Below are positions 44,285 through 53,364 of a DNA stretch of 64,000 nt, piece by piece. Numbering within the stretch: the first letter of the stretch is position 1; each line of letters starts with the position of its first letter. The DNA is taken from contig CANLQO010000004.1 in assembly GCA_947493335.1 (NCBI GenBank), forward strand, positions 92,531 to 156,530. The letters are read 5' to 3'. The notes under the pieces are model-generated. The model was not told the origin of the DNA and made no database searches. It saw only the letters and a program-made list of their open reading frames with translations. This DNA is from an uncultured Paracoccaceae bacterium (GTDB taxonomy: Bacteria; Pseudomonadota; Alphaproteobacteria; Rhodobacterales; Rhodobacteraceae). A program made the position numbers and the translations under genes.

Positions 44285-45148
44285 TTAGTTGAGGTCATCT
44301 TTGGTCATGAGCGTGTAGAACAGCCAGGACACAAAGAGCGTGATGGAGAAGTAGATCAGCGACATCGCCGCCGCCGGGCCAAGATCAAATTGGCCAAGCG
44401 CGATCTTGACGAGATCGATAGACAGCAGCGTCGTCGAATTGCCCGGCCCACCGCCGGTCAGCACGAAGGGTTCGGTGTAGACATTGAAGCTGTCCATGAA
44501 CCGCAAGAGGATCGCGATCGTCAGCACATTTTTCATCTTGGGCAGTTGGATGTAGCGAAAGACGCTCCAATTGCTCGCCCCATCGATCTTGGCGGCCTGA
44601 TAATAGGCGTCCGGGATCGATACGAGGCCCGCGTAGGACAGCAGCACCACAAGCGAGGTCCAGTGCCAGACATCCATCGTGATGATCGTGACCCAAGCTG
44701 CCAGCGGGTCCTGCGTCATGTCGTAGTTGATGCCAAGGACGTGGTTCAGCGTATAGCCAAGAAGGCCGATATCGGGCAGCGCAAAGATATTCCACATAGC
44801 ACCCACCACGTTCCAAGGGATCAGCATAGGAAGGGCCATCAGAACCAGACAGACTGGCACCCACGGCCCCTGACGCGGCATGGACAGCGCAATGGCGATG
44901 CCAAGCGGCACCTCAATGACCAAGATAAGGAACGTGAAAAGGAATTGTCTGCCGAGTGCGGCGTGAAACCGCTCTGACGTCAGGATCTGTTCGAACCAGG
45001 TAAGGCCTTCCCAAAAGAAGAGGTTGTCGCCGAACGTTTCCTGCACGGAGTAGTTGACGACTGTCATCATCGGGATCAACGCATTGAAGGCCACCAGAAC
45101 CAGCACCGGCAGCACAAAGAACCAAGCTTTTTGATTTTCGGTTTTCAT
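44285..45148 (-). CDS. glpP: Glycerol-type ABC transporter permease GlpP
   Basis: 287-residue permease of the MalF type, six helices. N-terminus KAWFFVLPVLVLVAFNALIPM, the EAA loop YYQAAKIDGASNWSVFRYIQLP, final helix LFVSWLFYTLMTKDDLN. Translationally linked to glpT by a four-base overlap. The ATG at 45148 is chosen because it falls at the standard N-terminus; the longer frame runs back inside glpT. Confidence 0.88.
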   Translation of the reverse strand: MKTENQKAWFFVLPVLVLVAFNALIPMMTVVNYSVQETFGDNLFFWEGLTWFEQILTSERFHAALGRQFLFTFLILVIEVPLGIAIALSMPRQGPWVPVCLVLMALPMLIPWNVVGAMWNIFALPDIGLLGYTLNHVLGINYDMTQDPLAAWVTIITMDVWHWTSLVVLLSYAGLVSIPDAYYQAAKIDGASNWSVFRYIQLPKMKNVLTIAILLRFMDSFNVYTEPFVLTGGGPGNSTTLLSIDLVKIALGQFDLGPAAAMSLIYFSITLFVSWLFYTLMTKDDLN

Positions 45149-46224
45149 GATGCGGCTTTCTCGGTCGCGAGCCAGCCATCGGCATAAACGCGCGTCTGGT
45201 TCGGTTGAAATTGAAGATGCACAGTGTCGCCCTGGATCGGTGCGGGCCCGTTGGTAATGGCGGCAACTTTCTGGTCGCCGGCCATCGCCTCGACCACGAG
45301 ATGCCGACCAACGTCCGAAACGCGGCAAACCTTTGCGGGTATGCCGGTTTCACCAAGCAAGACAAATTCAGGTCGCACACCGATTTCAATGCCTTTGCCG
45401 GGTTGGGCAGTGACGGCCCCTTCAACCGCGACGTTCATGTCGCGGAAGAATGCGCCGCCGTCCCGCAATTCTGCGGGCAAAACGTTCATGCCGGGCGAAC
45501 CGATGAAGTGGCCGACGAACGTATGGCCGGGCCTTTCGAAAAGTTCGACGGGCGTGCCAATTTGCACAACCTCTCCCAATTGCATGACCACCACCTGATC
45601 GGCAAAGGTCAATGCCTCTGTCTGGTCATGGGTTACGTAAATCATCGTGGCCTTGACGCGGTGGTGCAGTTCTTTGAGTTTTGAACGCAACTTCCATTTC
45701 AGATGAGGGTCGATCACGGTCAGGGGTTCGTCGAACATCACGACATTGACATCGTCACGCACAAGACCGCGTCCCATTGACAGTTTTTGCTTGTTGTCCG
45801 GCGACAAACCCGCGGCCCGTCGGTCCAGCATGTCTGTCACTTCGAGCATCTCGGCGATGTCCGCAATGCGGCGGTCGATGACGTCCTGTGCCACGCCCCG
45901 GTTCTTGAGTGGGAAGGCGAGGTTCTGGCGGACGGTCATGGTGTCATAGATGACCGGAAACTGAAAAACCTGCGCGATGTTACGCTGATCCGGAGGCAAG
46001 GCAGTGACGTCTTGTCCGTCAAACAGGATTTGTCCTTCTGAAGGCTCCAACAGACCAGAGATGATGTTCAAAAGCGTCGATTTTCCGCATCCCGACGGAC
46101 CAAGCAAGGCATAAGCCCCGCCATCTTCCCAATCGACGTCCACCTCTTTGAGGGCATAGTCATCAGGCCCTGTCGGGTTTGGCATGTAGCTGTGTCGCAA
46201 ATCTTTGAGTGTTATCCTTGCCAT
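45145..46224 (-). CDS. glpT: ABC transporter ATPase GlpT with degenerate signature motif
   Basis: 359-residue ATPase. Walker A GPSGCGKSTLLN, Walker B VVMFDEPL and H-loop YVTHDQTEAL are intact. The ABC signature is LSPDNKQ instead of LSGGQ, and the D-loop is TVIDP. A C-terminal TOBE-type domain follows (GIEIGVRPEFVLL). It must pair with GlpS, whose motifs are degenerate elsewhere. The ATG at 46224 follows the glpS stop by 10 bases. Confidence 0.88.
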   Translation of the reverse strand: MARITLKDLRHSYMPNPTGPDDYALKEVDVDWEDGGAYALLGPSGCGKSTLLNIISGLLEPSEGQILFDGQDVTALPPDQRNIAQVFQFPVIYDTMTVRQNLAFPLKNRGVAQDVIDRRIADIAEMLEVTDMLDRRAAGLSPDNKQKLSMGRGLVRDDVNVVMFDEPLTVIDPHLKWKLRSKLKELHHRVKATMIYVTHDQTEALTFADQVVVMQLGEVVQIGTPVELFERPGHTFVGHFIGSPGMNVLPAELRDGGAFFRDMNVAVEGAVTAQPGKGIEIGVRPEFVLLGETGIPAKVCRVSDVGRHLVVEAMAGDQKVAAITNGPAPIQGDTVHLQFQPNQTRVYADGWLATEKAAS

Positions 46225-46234
46225 TGCCCTTGTC

Positions 46235-47296
46235 CTATGCGGCCCGGCTGCCATCGGGCGCGAAGTACAAACACGCGCTGGCATCCATGTAAAATGTGTG
46301 ATCTTCGCCCACGCGGTAAGGATGTGTGCCATGGGACAGCGACACCCAACCGCGACCGTGAAGATCAAAGTGAGCAGAGCTTTCCGAGCCGCTGAGTTCA
46401 GTCACACTGACACGACCAGACAACGGCACAGTTGCCGCGTCCGTCGCTGCAGGCAGAATAAAGTGCGGTCGTACAGCGACAGTGTAGTCGCCATCGCTCA
46501 GGCCGCTTGCACCGCCGATCGCGGGCCAGCGAATATCTCCCATCACGAGCGTTTCCCCTTCCTTGCGCACGGGTGCGTCGTTGATGGGTGGGTCAGAGAA
46601 GACCTGAGCGGCTGTAAGCGTTGACGGGGCGCGGTAAATCTCTGCCGTTTTGCCAAACTGCGCGACAGAGCCGTCCATCATCAGGGCTGTCATTCCCCCG
46701 AGCAAAAGGGCCTCTTCGGGTTCTGATGTCGCATAGACCACAACCGCCTGGCGGCCTGCAAATAGTTCGGGGAGCAGCTCGCGTAGTTCTTCGCGCAGCT
46801 TGTAATCAAGGTTCGCCAATGGTTCATCCAGAAAGACCGCCTGGCTGTCCTTGGCAATGGCACGTGCCAGCGCGCAGCGCTGCTGTTGTCCGCCGGACAG
46901 TTCATGCGGGCGCCGCTTCAGCATCGGTCCAAGTTTGAGGATATCTGCCGCCTCTTGGACGCGACCATCAATTTCCGACTTCGCCATGCCTGCAACCCGC
47001 AAAGGGGAGGCAATGTTATCGTAAACGGTCATGTGAGGGTAATTGACAAAGAACTGGTGGACCAGGCTGATCTTGCGCTTTTGCGTCGTCAATCCGGTGA
47101 CGTCCGCGCCATCCATTTCCAGGGTCCCGCTTGCGATTGGGTCAAGACCCGCCATCATCTTGATCAGTGAGGTCTTGCCAGAGCCAGTCTCGCCCAGCAG
47201 CACATTGAAGTGTCCGGTTTCTAGCGTAAGGCTGGTGGGCTTAATGTGCGTTTCGCCCCGCACCACCTTAGTTATTTTATTGAGCACAAGTGCCAT
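46235..47296 (-). CDS. glpS: ABC transporter ATPase GlpS with altered H-loop
   Basis: 353-residue ATPase. Walker A GETGSGKTSLIKMM, signature ELSGGQQQRCALARAI and Walker B FLDEPLANLD are canonical. The H-loop histidine is replaced: VYATSEPEEAL has Ser where Thr-His-Asp is usual. C-terminal TOBE-type domain present (DGDYTVAVRPHFIL). The partner GlpT keeps the H-loop but lost the signature, giving an asymmetric pair. The ATG at 47296 is chosen over an unsupported 69-codon extension into the glpV end. Confidence 0.88.
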   Translation of the reverse strand: MALVLNKITKVVRGETHIKPTSLTLETGHFNVLLGETGSGKTSLIKMMAGLDPIASGTLEMDGADVTGLTTQKRKISLVHQFFVNYPHMTVYDNIASPLRVAGMAKSEIDGRVQEAADILKLGPMLKRRPHELSGGQQQRCALARAIAKDSQAVFLDEPLANLDYKLREELRELLPELFAGRQAVVVYATSEPEEALLLGGMTALMMDGSVAQFGKTAEIYRAPSTLTAAQVFSDPPINDAPVRKEGETLVMGDIRWPAIGGASGLSDGDYTVAVRPHFILPAATDAATVPLSGRVSVTELSGSESSAHFDLHGRGWVSLSHGTHPYRVGEDHTFYMDASACLYFAPDGSRAA

Positions 47297-47338
47297 TTCT
47301 TCACCTATTTCGTGGTGTCCGCCGCTTGGTGGACGTGC

Positions 47339-47368
47339 GCTGGGGCCCCGGAATATCAGGGCCCCAGC
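47339..47368 (-). repeat. Stem-loop between glpV and glpS
   Basis: 10-bp inverted repeat GCTGGGGCCC / GGGCCCCAGC with a ten-base loop in the 115-base gap after glpV. No U-run follows on the minus strand, so it looks like a mRNA-stabilising or partial-termination hairpin rather than a full terminator. Confidence 0.75.
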
Positions 47369-47411
47369 TTTCGTCAGTCCGCAGGGAGATTGGACTTTGG
47401 ACCGACGGTGG

Positions 47412-49148
47412 TCAGTTGGCACTCCAACGTGCGACCAACTCGTCGTAGTTGACGGTCTCACCCTGTGGTTTCTCGTTCTCGAGCGGAGGTTTGGCACCGC
47501 CATTTGCGAACCAGTACTCTGCTGACTGCTCTTCGTTCAGGCGAGGGCCACAGCCGCCATAGACGTTCTGAGCTTCGTCTGCGCGCTGCATACGGGCCAT
47601 CGTGATGTCCATCTCTTCAGCCAGACGGTCCATCGCTTCTTGCGGCGTGAATGCACCGGAATTCACGTCCCCGATCTGCTGCCACCAGATCTGAGCGAGC
47701 TTTGGGTAGTCGGGCACGTTCACACCGGTCGGCGACCAGCGAACCCGGTCAGGAGAGCGATAGAACTCCACCAGACCACCCAACTTCGGCGCACGCTCGG
47801 TGAAGCTTTCGTGATTAACCGAGCTGTCGCGAATGAAGGTCAGTCCGACATGGGATTTCTTCACGTCAACAGTCTTGGATGTGACGAACTGGGCATAAAG
47901 CCATGCAGCTTGTGCGCGATCAGAGGGTGTGGATTTCAGGAATGTCCAGGATCCCACGTCCTGATAGCCAACCTTCTGGCCTTCTTCCCAATAGGGGCCG
48001 TGCGGGCTGGGGGCCATGCGCCACAGCGGATTGCCGTCGGCATCAACGGTGTTGTTGCCTTCTGACTGCGGCTTCACCATGTCTGCGGTAAAGGCCGTGT
48101 ACCAGAAAATCTGCTGGGCCACATTGCCTTGGCTAAGCGCGGGGAGCGACTGGTAGAAGTCAAAGGATGCCGCACCCGGGGGTGCATAATTCCGCAGCCA
48201 CTCATCCCATTTGCGGATCGCGTAGACCGCAGCCGGGCCATTGGCTGCGCCACCACGGGTGACGGACGCACCGGCGGGATTACAGGATCCGGCTTCCATC
48301 CGGATACCCCATTCGTCGATTGGAATACCGTTGGGTTCACCAACGGAACCGGCACCGGCCATAGACAGCCATGCATCGGTCATCCGCCAACCAAGGTCAG
48401 GCGCGCGCTTGCCGTAGTCCATGTGACCAAAGATTTCCACGCCGTCGATTTCCTTGACGTCGTTCGAAAAGAACTCAGCGATGTCTTCGTATGCGGACCA
48501 GTTCACCGGAACGCCGAGATCATAGCCATACTTTTCCTTGAAGGCCGCTTGCAGGTCTTCACGGTCAAACCAGTCTTTGCGGAACCAATAGAGGTTCGCA
48601 AACTGCTGATCCGGCAACTGGTACAGGTCACCGTCCGGGCCGGTTGTGAATTGGATGCCCATAAAGTCATCGAGGTCCAGCGTCGGCGAAGTCGTCGCGG
48701 CCCAATCACCTGCCATTTGTTCGGTCAGGTTATATGCCAACTGCAAACGAGAGTGAGTGCCGATCAGATCGGAGTCGTTGACGTATCCATCATAAAGGTT
48801 CCGCTGGGTTTGCATTTGCGTTTGCACAGCCTGCACCACTTCACCTTCACCAAGGATCTGGTGGTTCACCTTGATACCCGTGATTTCCTCGAAGGCTTGG
48901 GTCAGCACTTCGGCTTCATAGCCGTGTGTCGGAATGCCTTCGGAAAGAACGTTGATTTCCATGCCGGCGAAAGGCTCCGCCGCCTGAATGAACCACTGCA
49001 TTTCTGCCAGTTGGTCACCTTTGCTTAGCGACGAGGGTTGAAATTCGTTGTCGATCCAACGCTGTGCTGCTGCTTCATCAGCTTGCACGGGACCGGTCAT
49101 CGCAATTACAGCGCATGCTGCAACCGCGGAGCGAAGATACTTACGCAT
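47412..49148 (-). CDS. glpV: Glycerol-type ABC transporter substrate-binding protein GlpV
   Basis: 578-residue periplasmic binding protein, unusually large. Signal peptide MRKYLRSAVAACAVIAMTGP with AxA-type site (VQA). The mature part has MEINVLSEGIPTHGYEAEVL, GDLYQLPDQQFANLYWFRKD and ALSQGNVAQQIFWYTAF, typical of the large glycerol-binding family. First gene of the operon, with GGGAGGA upstream of the ATG at 49148, whereas in rhizobia glpV lies last. The longer frame to 49268 is unsupported. Confidence 0.9.
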   Translation of the reverse strand: MRKYLRSAVAACAVIAMTGPVQADEAAAQRWIDNEFQPSSLSKGDQLAEMQWFIQAAEPFAGMEINVLSEGIPTHGYEAEVLTQAFEEITGIKVNHQILGEGEVVQAVQTQMQTQRNLYDGYVNDSDLIGTHSRLQLAYNLTEQMAGDWAATTSPTLDLDDFMGIQFTTGPDGDLYQLPDQQFANLYWFRKDWFDREDLQAAFKEKYGYDLGVPVNWSAYEDIAEFFSNDVKEIDGVEIFGHMDYGKRAPDLGWRMTDAWLSMAGAGSVGEPNGIPIDEWGIRMEAGSCNPAGASVTRGGAANGPAAVYAIRKWDEWLRNYAPPGAASFDFYQSLPALSQGNVAQQIFWYTAFTADMVKPQSEGNNTVDADGNPLWRMAPSPHGPYWEEGQKVGYQDVGSWTFLKSTPSDRAQAAWLYAQFVTSKTVDVKKSHVGLTFIRDSSVNHESFTERAPKLGGLVEFYRSPDRVRWSPTGVNVPDYPKLAQIWWQQIGDVNSGAFTPQEAMDRLAEEMDITMARMQRADEAQNVYGGCGPRLNEEQSAEYWFANGGAKPPLENEKPQGETVNYDELVARWSAN

Positions 49149-49555
49149 CTTGTCCTCCCAGATTGAGTTAATTCCGGTCCTCCAACCGGATGCCTTAAGC
49201 TGGCAAAGCCATCGCAGATCGTCAACTAAAAAATTAGTAGAAGCATAATATGTTGTTTTAAAATACAAAATCAGGATAAACTCATTCGATTTCCCGTTTC
49301 ACGAGATGCGGCGGATCAATACGACGATCGCCGGCTACGTCGGACGCGTCAAAGCCATTCCAGAGAAACGGAAGGGATCAAAAAGAAGGCCAACCGAAGC
49401 GCGACGCTTGCATCACCACCAGCACCCAACAACTTAAAACCGGGCGGTCGAGTAAAACTCGCTCTTTGTATGCGCTTCTCTTAGCGCCAAAACTCCGATG
49501 ACAGACACCATCGAGTGACAAGAATGACGTCCGGTGTGCCAAGCGCGTTCTCGGA
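49149..49555. promoter_or_regulatory. Promoter region of glpV and 3' flank of the AraC gene
   Basis: About 400 bases without a gene. Close to glpV it is AT-rich and holds the palindrome ACTAA-AAAA-TTAGT (49225-49238), a possible operator. The remainder carries nothing that I recognise. Confidence 0.4.
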
Positions 49556-50428
49556 CTATGACGCTCGGGCGAGATGGTTTTTGGGCGAACACCCGAATTT
49601 ACGAGAATAGTCACGGCTGAACTGCGTCGCGCTTTCATACCCAACTTCGAACCCGGCAAATGACACGGAGGGGACACCACGCTCCAGGAGGGAGCGTGCC
49701 TCTATCATCCGCAGGTCCTTTTGGTACTGAAGTGGCGTCGTACCGGTCACCGATTTGAAGTGTTCGTGAAACGAAGATTGGCTCATTCCGGCCATCTGCG
49801 CCAACTCGCCAACGAGCAGTGGTTCACGAAATCGGCTTCTGATCTGTTGTATGGATTTGGCGACCCGGCTGGCATGGCTATCCACGGATAACAGGTTCCG
49901 CAACATACCTCCGATCGGCGATAGCAAGAGGCGATAGTGAATCTCCTTTAGGATCATCGGACCCAGCACCTGTGCGTCCATGGGTGACTTCATCAACTCA
50001 AGGTAGCGCACCATCGGCTCGGTCCATGCCGGCTGTGCCTTGCTTGAAGACAAAGATGTCGCCTGATCCCTGTTGGACACCGCCTCGCCAACTTGTTCAT
50101 ACAATCCGCGAAGGATGCTCAAATCCAATGAGAATATGAGCGCCTGATAGGGACGCTCCGCGGTGGCTTGGGTTATCTTCGAGGCCACGGGCAAATCGTG
50201 GCTCACCAAAAGCATATCGCCCTCATCGAGTTTGACAAACTGCCGCCCGACGTTCATTTCTTTCTTCCCCTGTAGGATCAGGCAAATAACAGGGTTATAG
50301 ATCACGGCCTCAAACACGGTTATTTCTGTGCGCTGAAAGATATGCGCAGAGGGCAAGACCCTGCCTGAAACCTCTGCTTCACGGGCAATCAGTTCTGTTG
50401 CTAAGTGTCTTAGGCGTTCCAGTGACAT
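49556..50428 (-). CDS. AraC-family regulator
   Basis: 290-residue regulator with an N-terminal AraC_N-type sensor (FEAVIYNPVICLILQGKKEM, GDMLLVSHDLPVASKI) and two C-terminal helix-turn-helices (LVGELAQMAGMSQSSFHEHF and VSFAGFEVGYESATQFSRDY). Start at 50428 with AAGGAGG upstream. Divergent from the aldo/keto reductase; such pairs are common, the AraC protein controlling the reductase. Binding-site candidates lie in the gap. Confidence 0.92.
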   Translation of the reverse strand: MSLERLRHLATELIAREAEVSGRVLPSAHIFQRTEITVFEAVIYNPVICLILQGKKEMNVGRQFVKLDEGDMLLVSHDLPVASKITQATAERPYQALIFSLDLSILRGLYEQVGEAVSNRDQATSLSSSKAQPAWTEPMVRYLELMKSPMDAQVLGPMILKEIHYRLLLSPIGGMLRNLLSVDSHASRVAKSIQQIRSRFREPLLVGELAQMAGMSQSSFHEHFKSVTGTTPLQYQKDLRMIEARSLLERGVPSVSFAGFEVGYESATQFSRDYSRKFGCSPKNHLARAS

Positions 50429-50500
50429 CAGGGCCTCCTTTCCCAACGCGTAGCAAACCTTCATCCAAAAATCACGCATTAACCCCAGCCTTCAGAGGAA

Positions 50501-50527
50501 TTGGCAAAACTGTCGGAGAATTTGGCA
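50501..50527. promoter_or_regulatory. Direct repeats TTGGCA in the AraC-AKR divergent region
   Basis: TTGGCA at 50501-50506 and 50522-50527, with related flanks (GGAATTGGCA and AGAATTTGGCA). The 21-base spacing equals two helical turns, the usual geometry for AraC-family sites. Confidence 0.5.
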
Positions 50528-50587
50528 GGACGCGATGGCACCGTTCCCATAGCTTCTGACCAGCAACGCAATTGAACGGAGCATCGC

Positions 50588-51496
50588 ATGCCGGACGCAC
50601 AAACCACATTCACGCTGAATACTGAGACCACGATCCCCGCGGTTGGTTTTGGGACCTACCTGATCTCGAATGACGATGCCGAAAACGCCATTCGTTCTGC
50701 GATAGCGGCAGGATATCGGCACATCGACACGGCTTCTGGATACCGCAACGAAGAAACCGTTGGTGCCGGGATCCGGTCTGGGCTTGAAGCCGAAGGGCTG
50801 CCACGCGCTGATCTTTTTGTCACGGCCAAATTATGGCCGGGCAACCCCGCATGGGGCGACGCGCCCAAAACTAGGGCACAAACACTCGAAGAATGCGATG
50901 CAAGCCTATCGCGTCTGGGTTTGGATTATGTGGACCTCTACCTGATCCACGCCCCCTACGGCGGCGATATGCGTCTTGAGCAGTGGCACGCGCTGTTGGA
51001 ATTGCAAGCCAACGGCAAAGCCCGCTCCGTCGGCGTGAGCAACTTCAACGAAAGCCACCTGGAAGAGATCACTGCGGCCGGGTTGCCCATGCCCGATGCC
51101 AATCAGATTGAATTGCACCCATGGTCCCAGAAACCGGGCCTGCTGAGATACATGTCCGAACATGACATCGCGCCAATCGCCTATAGTAGCCTCGTCCCTC
51201 TTTCCACGTGGCGTACCGAACCCGGGCAAGACAGTGCCAAGACCGACGAGATGAAAGCGGATGGGACAGCCTTCAAAAGTATGGCCGAAAAGTACGGCGT
51301 TTCAGAGGCGCAACTGTTGCTACGGTGGGGTGTCCAGAATGGGTATGCCGTCCTGCCCAAAAGCCTGAATCCGGAACGGATGCGTCAAAATCTCGATCTA
51401 TTTTCCTTTTCTATCGACGACGCCGACATTGCCAAGATGGCAACCATGGACCGCGGCGATGGCGTGGCCTGGGCGTCCGGCGACCCCAGCAAATGA
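50588..51496 (+). CDS. Aldo/keto reductase
   Basis: 302-residue NADPH-dependent reductase. Motifs: VGFGTYLISNDDAENAIRSA, the catalytic Asp/Tyr in HIDTASGYRNEETVG, the Lys in FVTAKLWPGN, the region YLIHAPYGG (the usual catalytic His after the lysine) and SVGVSNFNESHLEEI. The C-terminus RWGVQNGYAVLPKS supports cofactor binding. ATG at 50588 after ACGGAG. Substrate unknown. It is probably controlled by the divergent AraC gene and followed after 53 bases by an SRPBCC gene. Confidence 0.95.
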   Translation: MPDAQTTFTLNTETTIPAVGFGTYLISNDDAENAIRSAIAAGYRHIDTASGYRNEETVGAGIRSGLEAEGLPRADLFVTAKLWPGNPAWGDAPKTRAQTLEECDASLSRLGLDYVDLYLIHAPYGGDMRLEQWHALLELQANGKARSVGVSNFNESHLEEITAAGLPMPDANQIELHPWSQKPGLLRYMSEHDIAPIAYSSLVPLSTWRTEPGQDSAKTDEMKADGTAFKSMAEKYGVSEAQLLLRWGVQNGYAVLPKSLNPERMRQNLDLFSFSIDDADIAKMATMDRGDGVAWASGDPSK

Positions 51497-51549
51497 GCGC
51501 CAACGCCGCGTTTCAGTTAACAATACAACCAAATACTCTCGGAGTGATC

Positions 51550-52116
51550 ATGAAGCCTTCTTTGTTCTTAGCCACCGGCACCCTTGCTATTGTCACCTCG
51601 AAATCGCTGTCTGCCGAAAACTCATGTGACGCCCCCCTTATGCACGGCAACATCGCGCAAATCAGCGCCACGCACGCAACTGTGGACACATCCGTCCGGA
51701 TCGACGCCAGCCCGGCCGATGTCTGGGCCACCCTCACCGATTTTGCGACCATGGCAAGCTGGAGCTCCGGCACCCTTCAAGACATGACCGGCGACATCAA
51801 AGATGGAGGGAGCGTGACGATCACCTTCATCTTTGGGACCACAGAGGACGGCGCACCCAACGTCATGACGATCCCTCATACCTTGATTTATGAAGAGGGC
51901 AGCATGATAGGTTGGTCAGACCCGTTCCCCGAAGATATCGGCGGCGGTCATGACAACCATCTCTATCGGGTTGAGGCCTGTGGTGATCAGACCCTCTTCG
52001 TCCAATCAGACGAAATCGTGGACAATCCCTATGCGGCGAACTTCGTGGCCCAATTGCTTCCCATGTACCAAACGTTCAACGCCGAGTTGAAGGCCGAGGT
52101 TGAAGGAGGGTCTTAA
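51550..52116 (+). CDS. Exported SRPBCC-family protein
   Basis: 188-residue protein. The start MKPSLFLATGTLAIVTSKSL is a likely signal peptide, with cleavage near SLSAE. The mature part is a START/Bet v1-like fold: TVDTSVRIDASPADVWATLTD (the family's opening helix) and FATMASWSSGTLQDM. It ends with the long C-terminal helix YAANFVAQLLPMYQTFNAEL. Ligand unknown. It sits 53 bases after the reductase with a weak GGAG ribosome site and is followed by a strong inverted repeat. Confidence 0.8.
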   Translation: MKPSLFLATGTLAIVTSKSLSAENSCDAPLMHGNIAQISATHATVDTSVRIDASPADVWATLTDFATMASWSSGTLQDMTGDIKDGGSVTITFIFGTTEDGAPNVMTIPHTLIYEEGSMIGWSDPFPEDIGGGHDNHLYRVEACGDQTLFVQSDEIVDNPYAANFVAQLLPMYQTFNAELKAEVEGGS

Positions 52117-52122
52117 AGGTTC

Positions 52123-52159
52123 TGCGGCGCTGAGCTGAGTGAACAGCTTAAGCGCCGCA
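52123..52159. terminator. Strong inverted repeat after the SRPBCC gene
   Basis: TGCGGCGCT / AGCGCCGCA (9 bp) with an inner AGCTG/CAGCT stem and a small loop. It lies seven bases after the stop. No T-run follows, so it may be a stabilising hairpin or a weak terminator. Confidence 0.55.
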
Positions 52160-52669
52160 AAGGGCATCTGAAGTTTCGCTGAGGCTGTAGATTTCGCTAT
52201 CGCGGCTGGTCCGTGTCATCAACGTCAGGTTGCCGTTCCAAGTGGATACGGCAGCCTCGAAGATCAGTCACGCAAACAACAAGCTGGCTGCCAGTCACCC
52301 ACCCCGCCCGCTTGGAACATAGGTCGTCTCGCAGGGCAGCTCCACCGCCAAGGCCGAAGCTTGTCTGGGCAGTTAGAATGCATCCTGATTTGGTAGGAAT
52401 CCATCTTGGCCTCTCGCTTTTCAGCAAGGCTATCAACAGCAAGTATCACTGCTGCGCAGTGTAAATGCCAGAATATGTAGCAGTCATGATTTCGGCTTGG
52501 ATCAAAGAACTGGCGGCGGTCTTTCGTAGCGGACATTCTGACCAACGACACCATGCCCAGTTCTGCGGGATTTGGGCAAGCCACCCGCCTCGGGCAAAAA
52601 AATTGAGACAGAGCCGTGTCCTCGCTGCATTGCGCGCGGTCAGCCACTGCACCCTTACGGCCACAAAAC

Positions 52670-53057
52670 CAGAACTGGATATTCACCTTCGGACTGCCAT
52701 TATCGGCGCGCACAACCTGACCGGATTCGGAAGATTCAATCGCGCGAAGAGCGAAGGCGGCGGTAAGGTCAGCTTTCCCGTTGTCGTTGGCCAAAAGGAT
52801 GACAGCACAGATCTTTTTGCCGTGTGAAAGTAGCTGACGGTCGGGTCTATGTTCCGGTCGGTCAGGAGCTTGATCTATCCAGTCAGGTCGATCTGGTGAA
52901 AGCAATCTATGGGCTGTCGAATTCACAGACCGAAATCGCCAAGAAAATCACCCAAGGTTTGGATCTGGAAGCCGCGGCGGAGGCTCTTGAGATCACTAAA
53001 AATATCGCCCGAAAGCACTTAAGACGGGACTGCGAGAAAATTGGCGTCAACGTTTAA
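52670..53057 (+). pseudogene. Probable LuxR-family remnant
   Basis: An open frame from a GTG at 52824 to 53057 encodes a LuxR/GerE helix-turn-helix: IYGLSNSQTEIAKKITQGLDL and ALEITKNIARKHLRRDCEKIGV. A second frame upstream, ending at 52827, reads AHNLTGFGRFNRAKSEGGGKVSF and looks like the linker before such a domain, so a frameshift near 52820 may have split the gene. Nothing clear is seen further upstream (52160-52670). Alternatively the 77-residue part is a free-standing HTH protein. Confidence 0.45.
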
Positions 53058-53108
53058 TTGAGCTCATTCGACTAGTCGCAGTATTCGCCGCTCGTGACGG
53101 AATTAAAT

Positions 53109-53360
53109 ATGAAGCCGACATTCGCGGCGGTGCAATCTGCAAAAATGCTTGGGCTCATTGCCGTCATCGGAGCCATCGCAGTACCTGCTCGGCAAAAGTG
53201 GTTCGTTCCGATCGTGCCGGCCCAATCCGTCCCTTGGCCTATGCTTCAAGGTGCTGCCTGCCAACCCGCAATCAAGACATTTGGTAGGATGTGCATCTTT
53301 GTCTACCAGACCGACATGTGTCCTTATCGGCCGTCCGCCTATGCATCCGGCTTGATGTGA
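53109..53360 (+). CDS. Doubtful small hypothetical protein
   Basis: 83-residue frame beginning MKPTFAAVQSAKMLGLIAVIG, with a weak hydrophobic start and four cysteines in the second half. No family is recognised and the ribosome site is poor. It lies in a decayed stretch next to the LuxR remnant and may be chance. Confidence 0.2.
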   Translation: MKPTFAAVQSAKMLGLIAVIGAIAVPARQKWFVPIVPAQSVPWPMLQGAACQPAIKTFGRMCIFVYQTDMCPYRPSAYASGLM

Positions 53361-53364
53361 GCAC

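Noticed and set aside
49149..49268. Upstream extension of glpV by 40 residues
   Set aside because: A good ribosome site and a signal peptide mark the start at 49148; the extension covers the promoter region.
52264..52926. 220-residue open frame on the minus strand
   Set aside because: No family features and it overlaps the LuxR remnant; low-complexity Arg/Pro/Cys-rich translation typical of a chance frame in GC-rich DNA.
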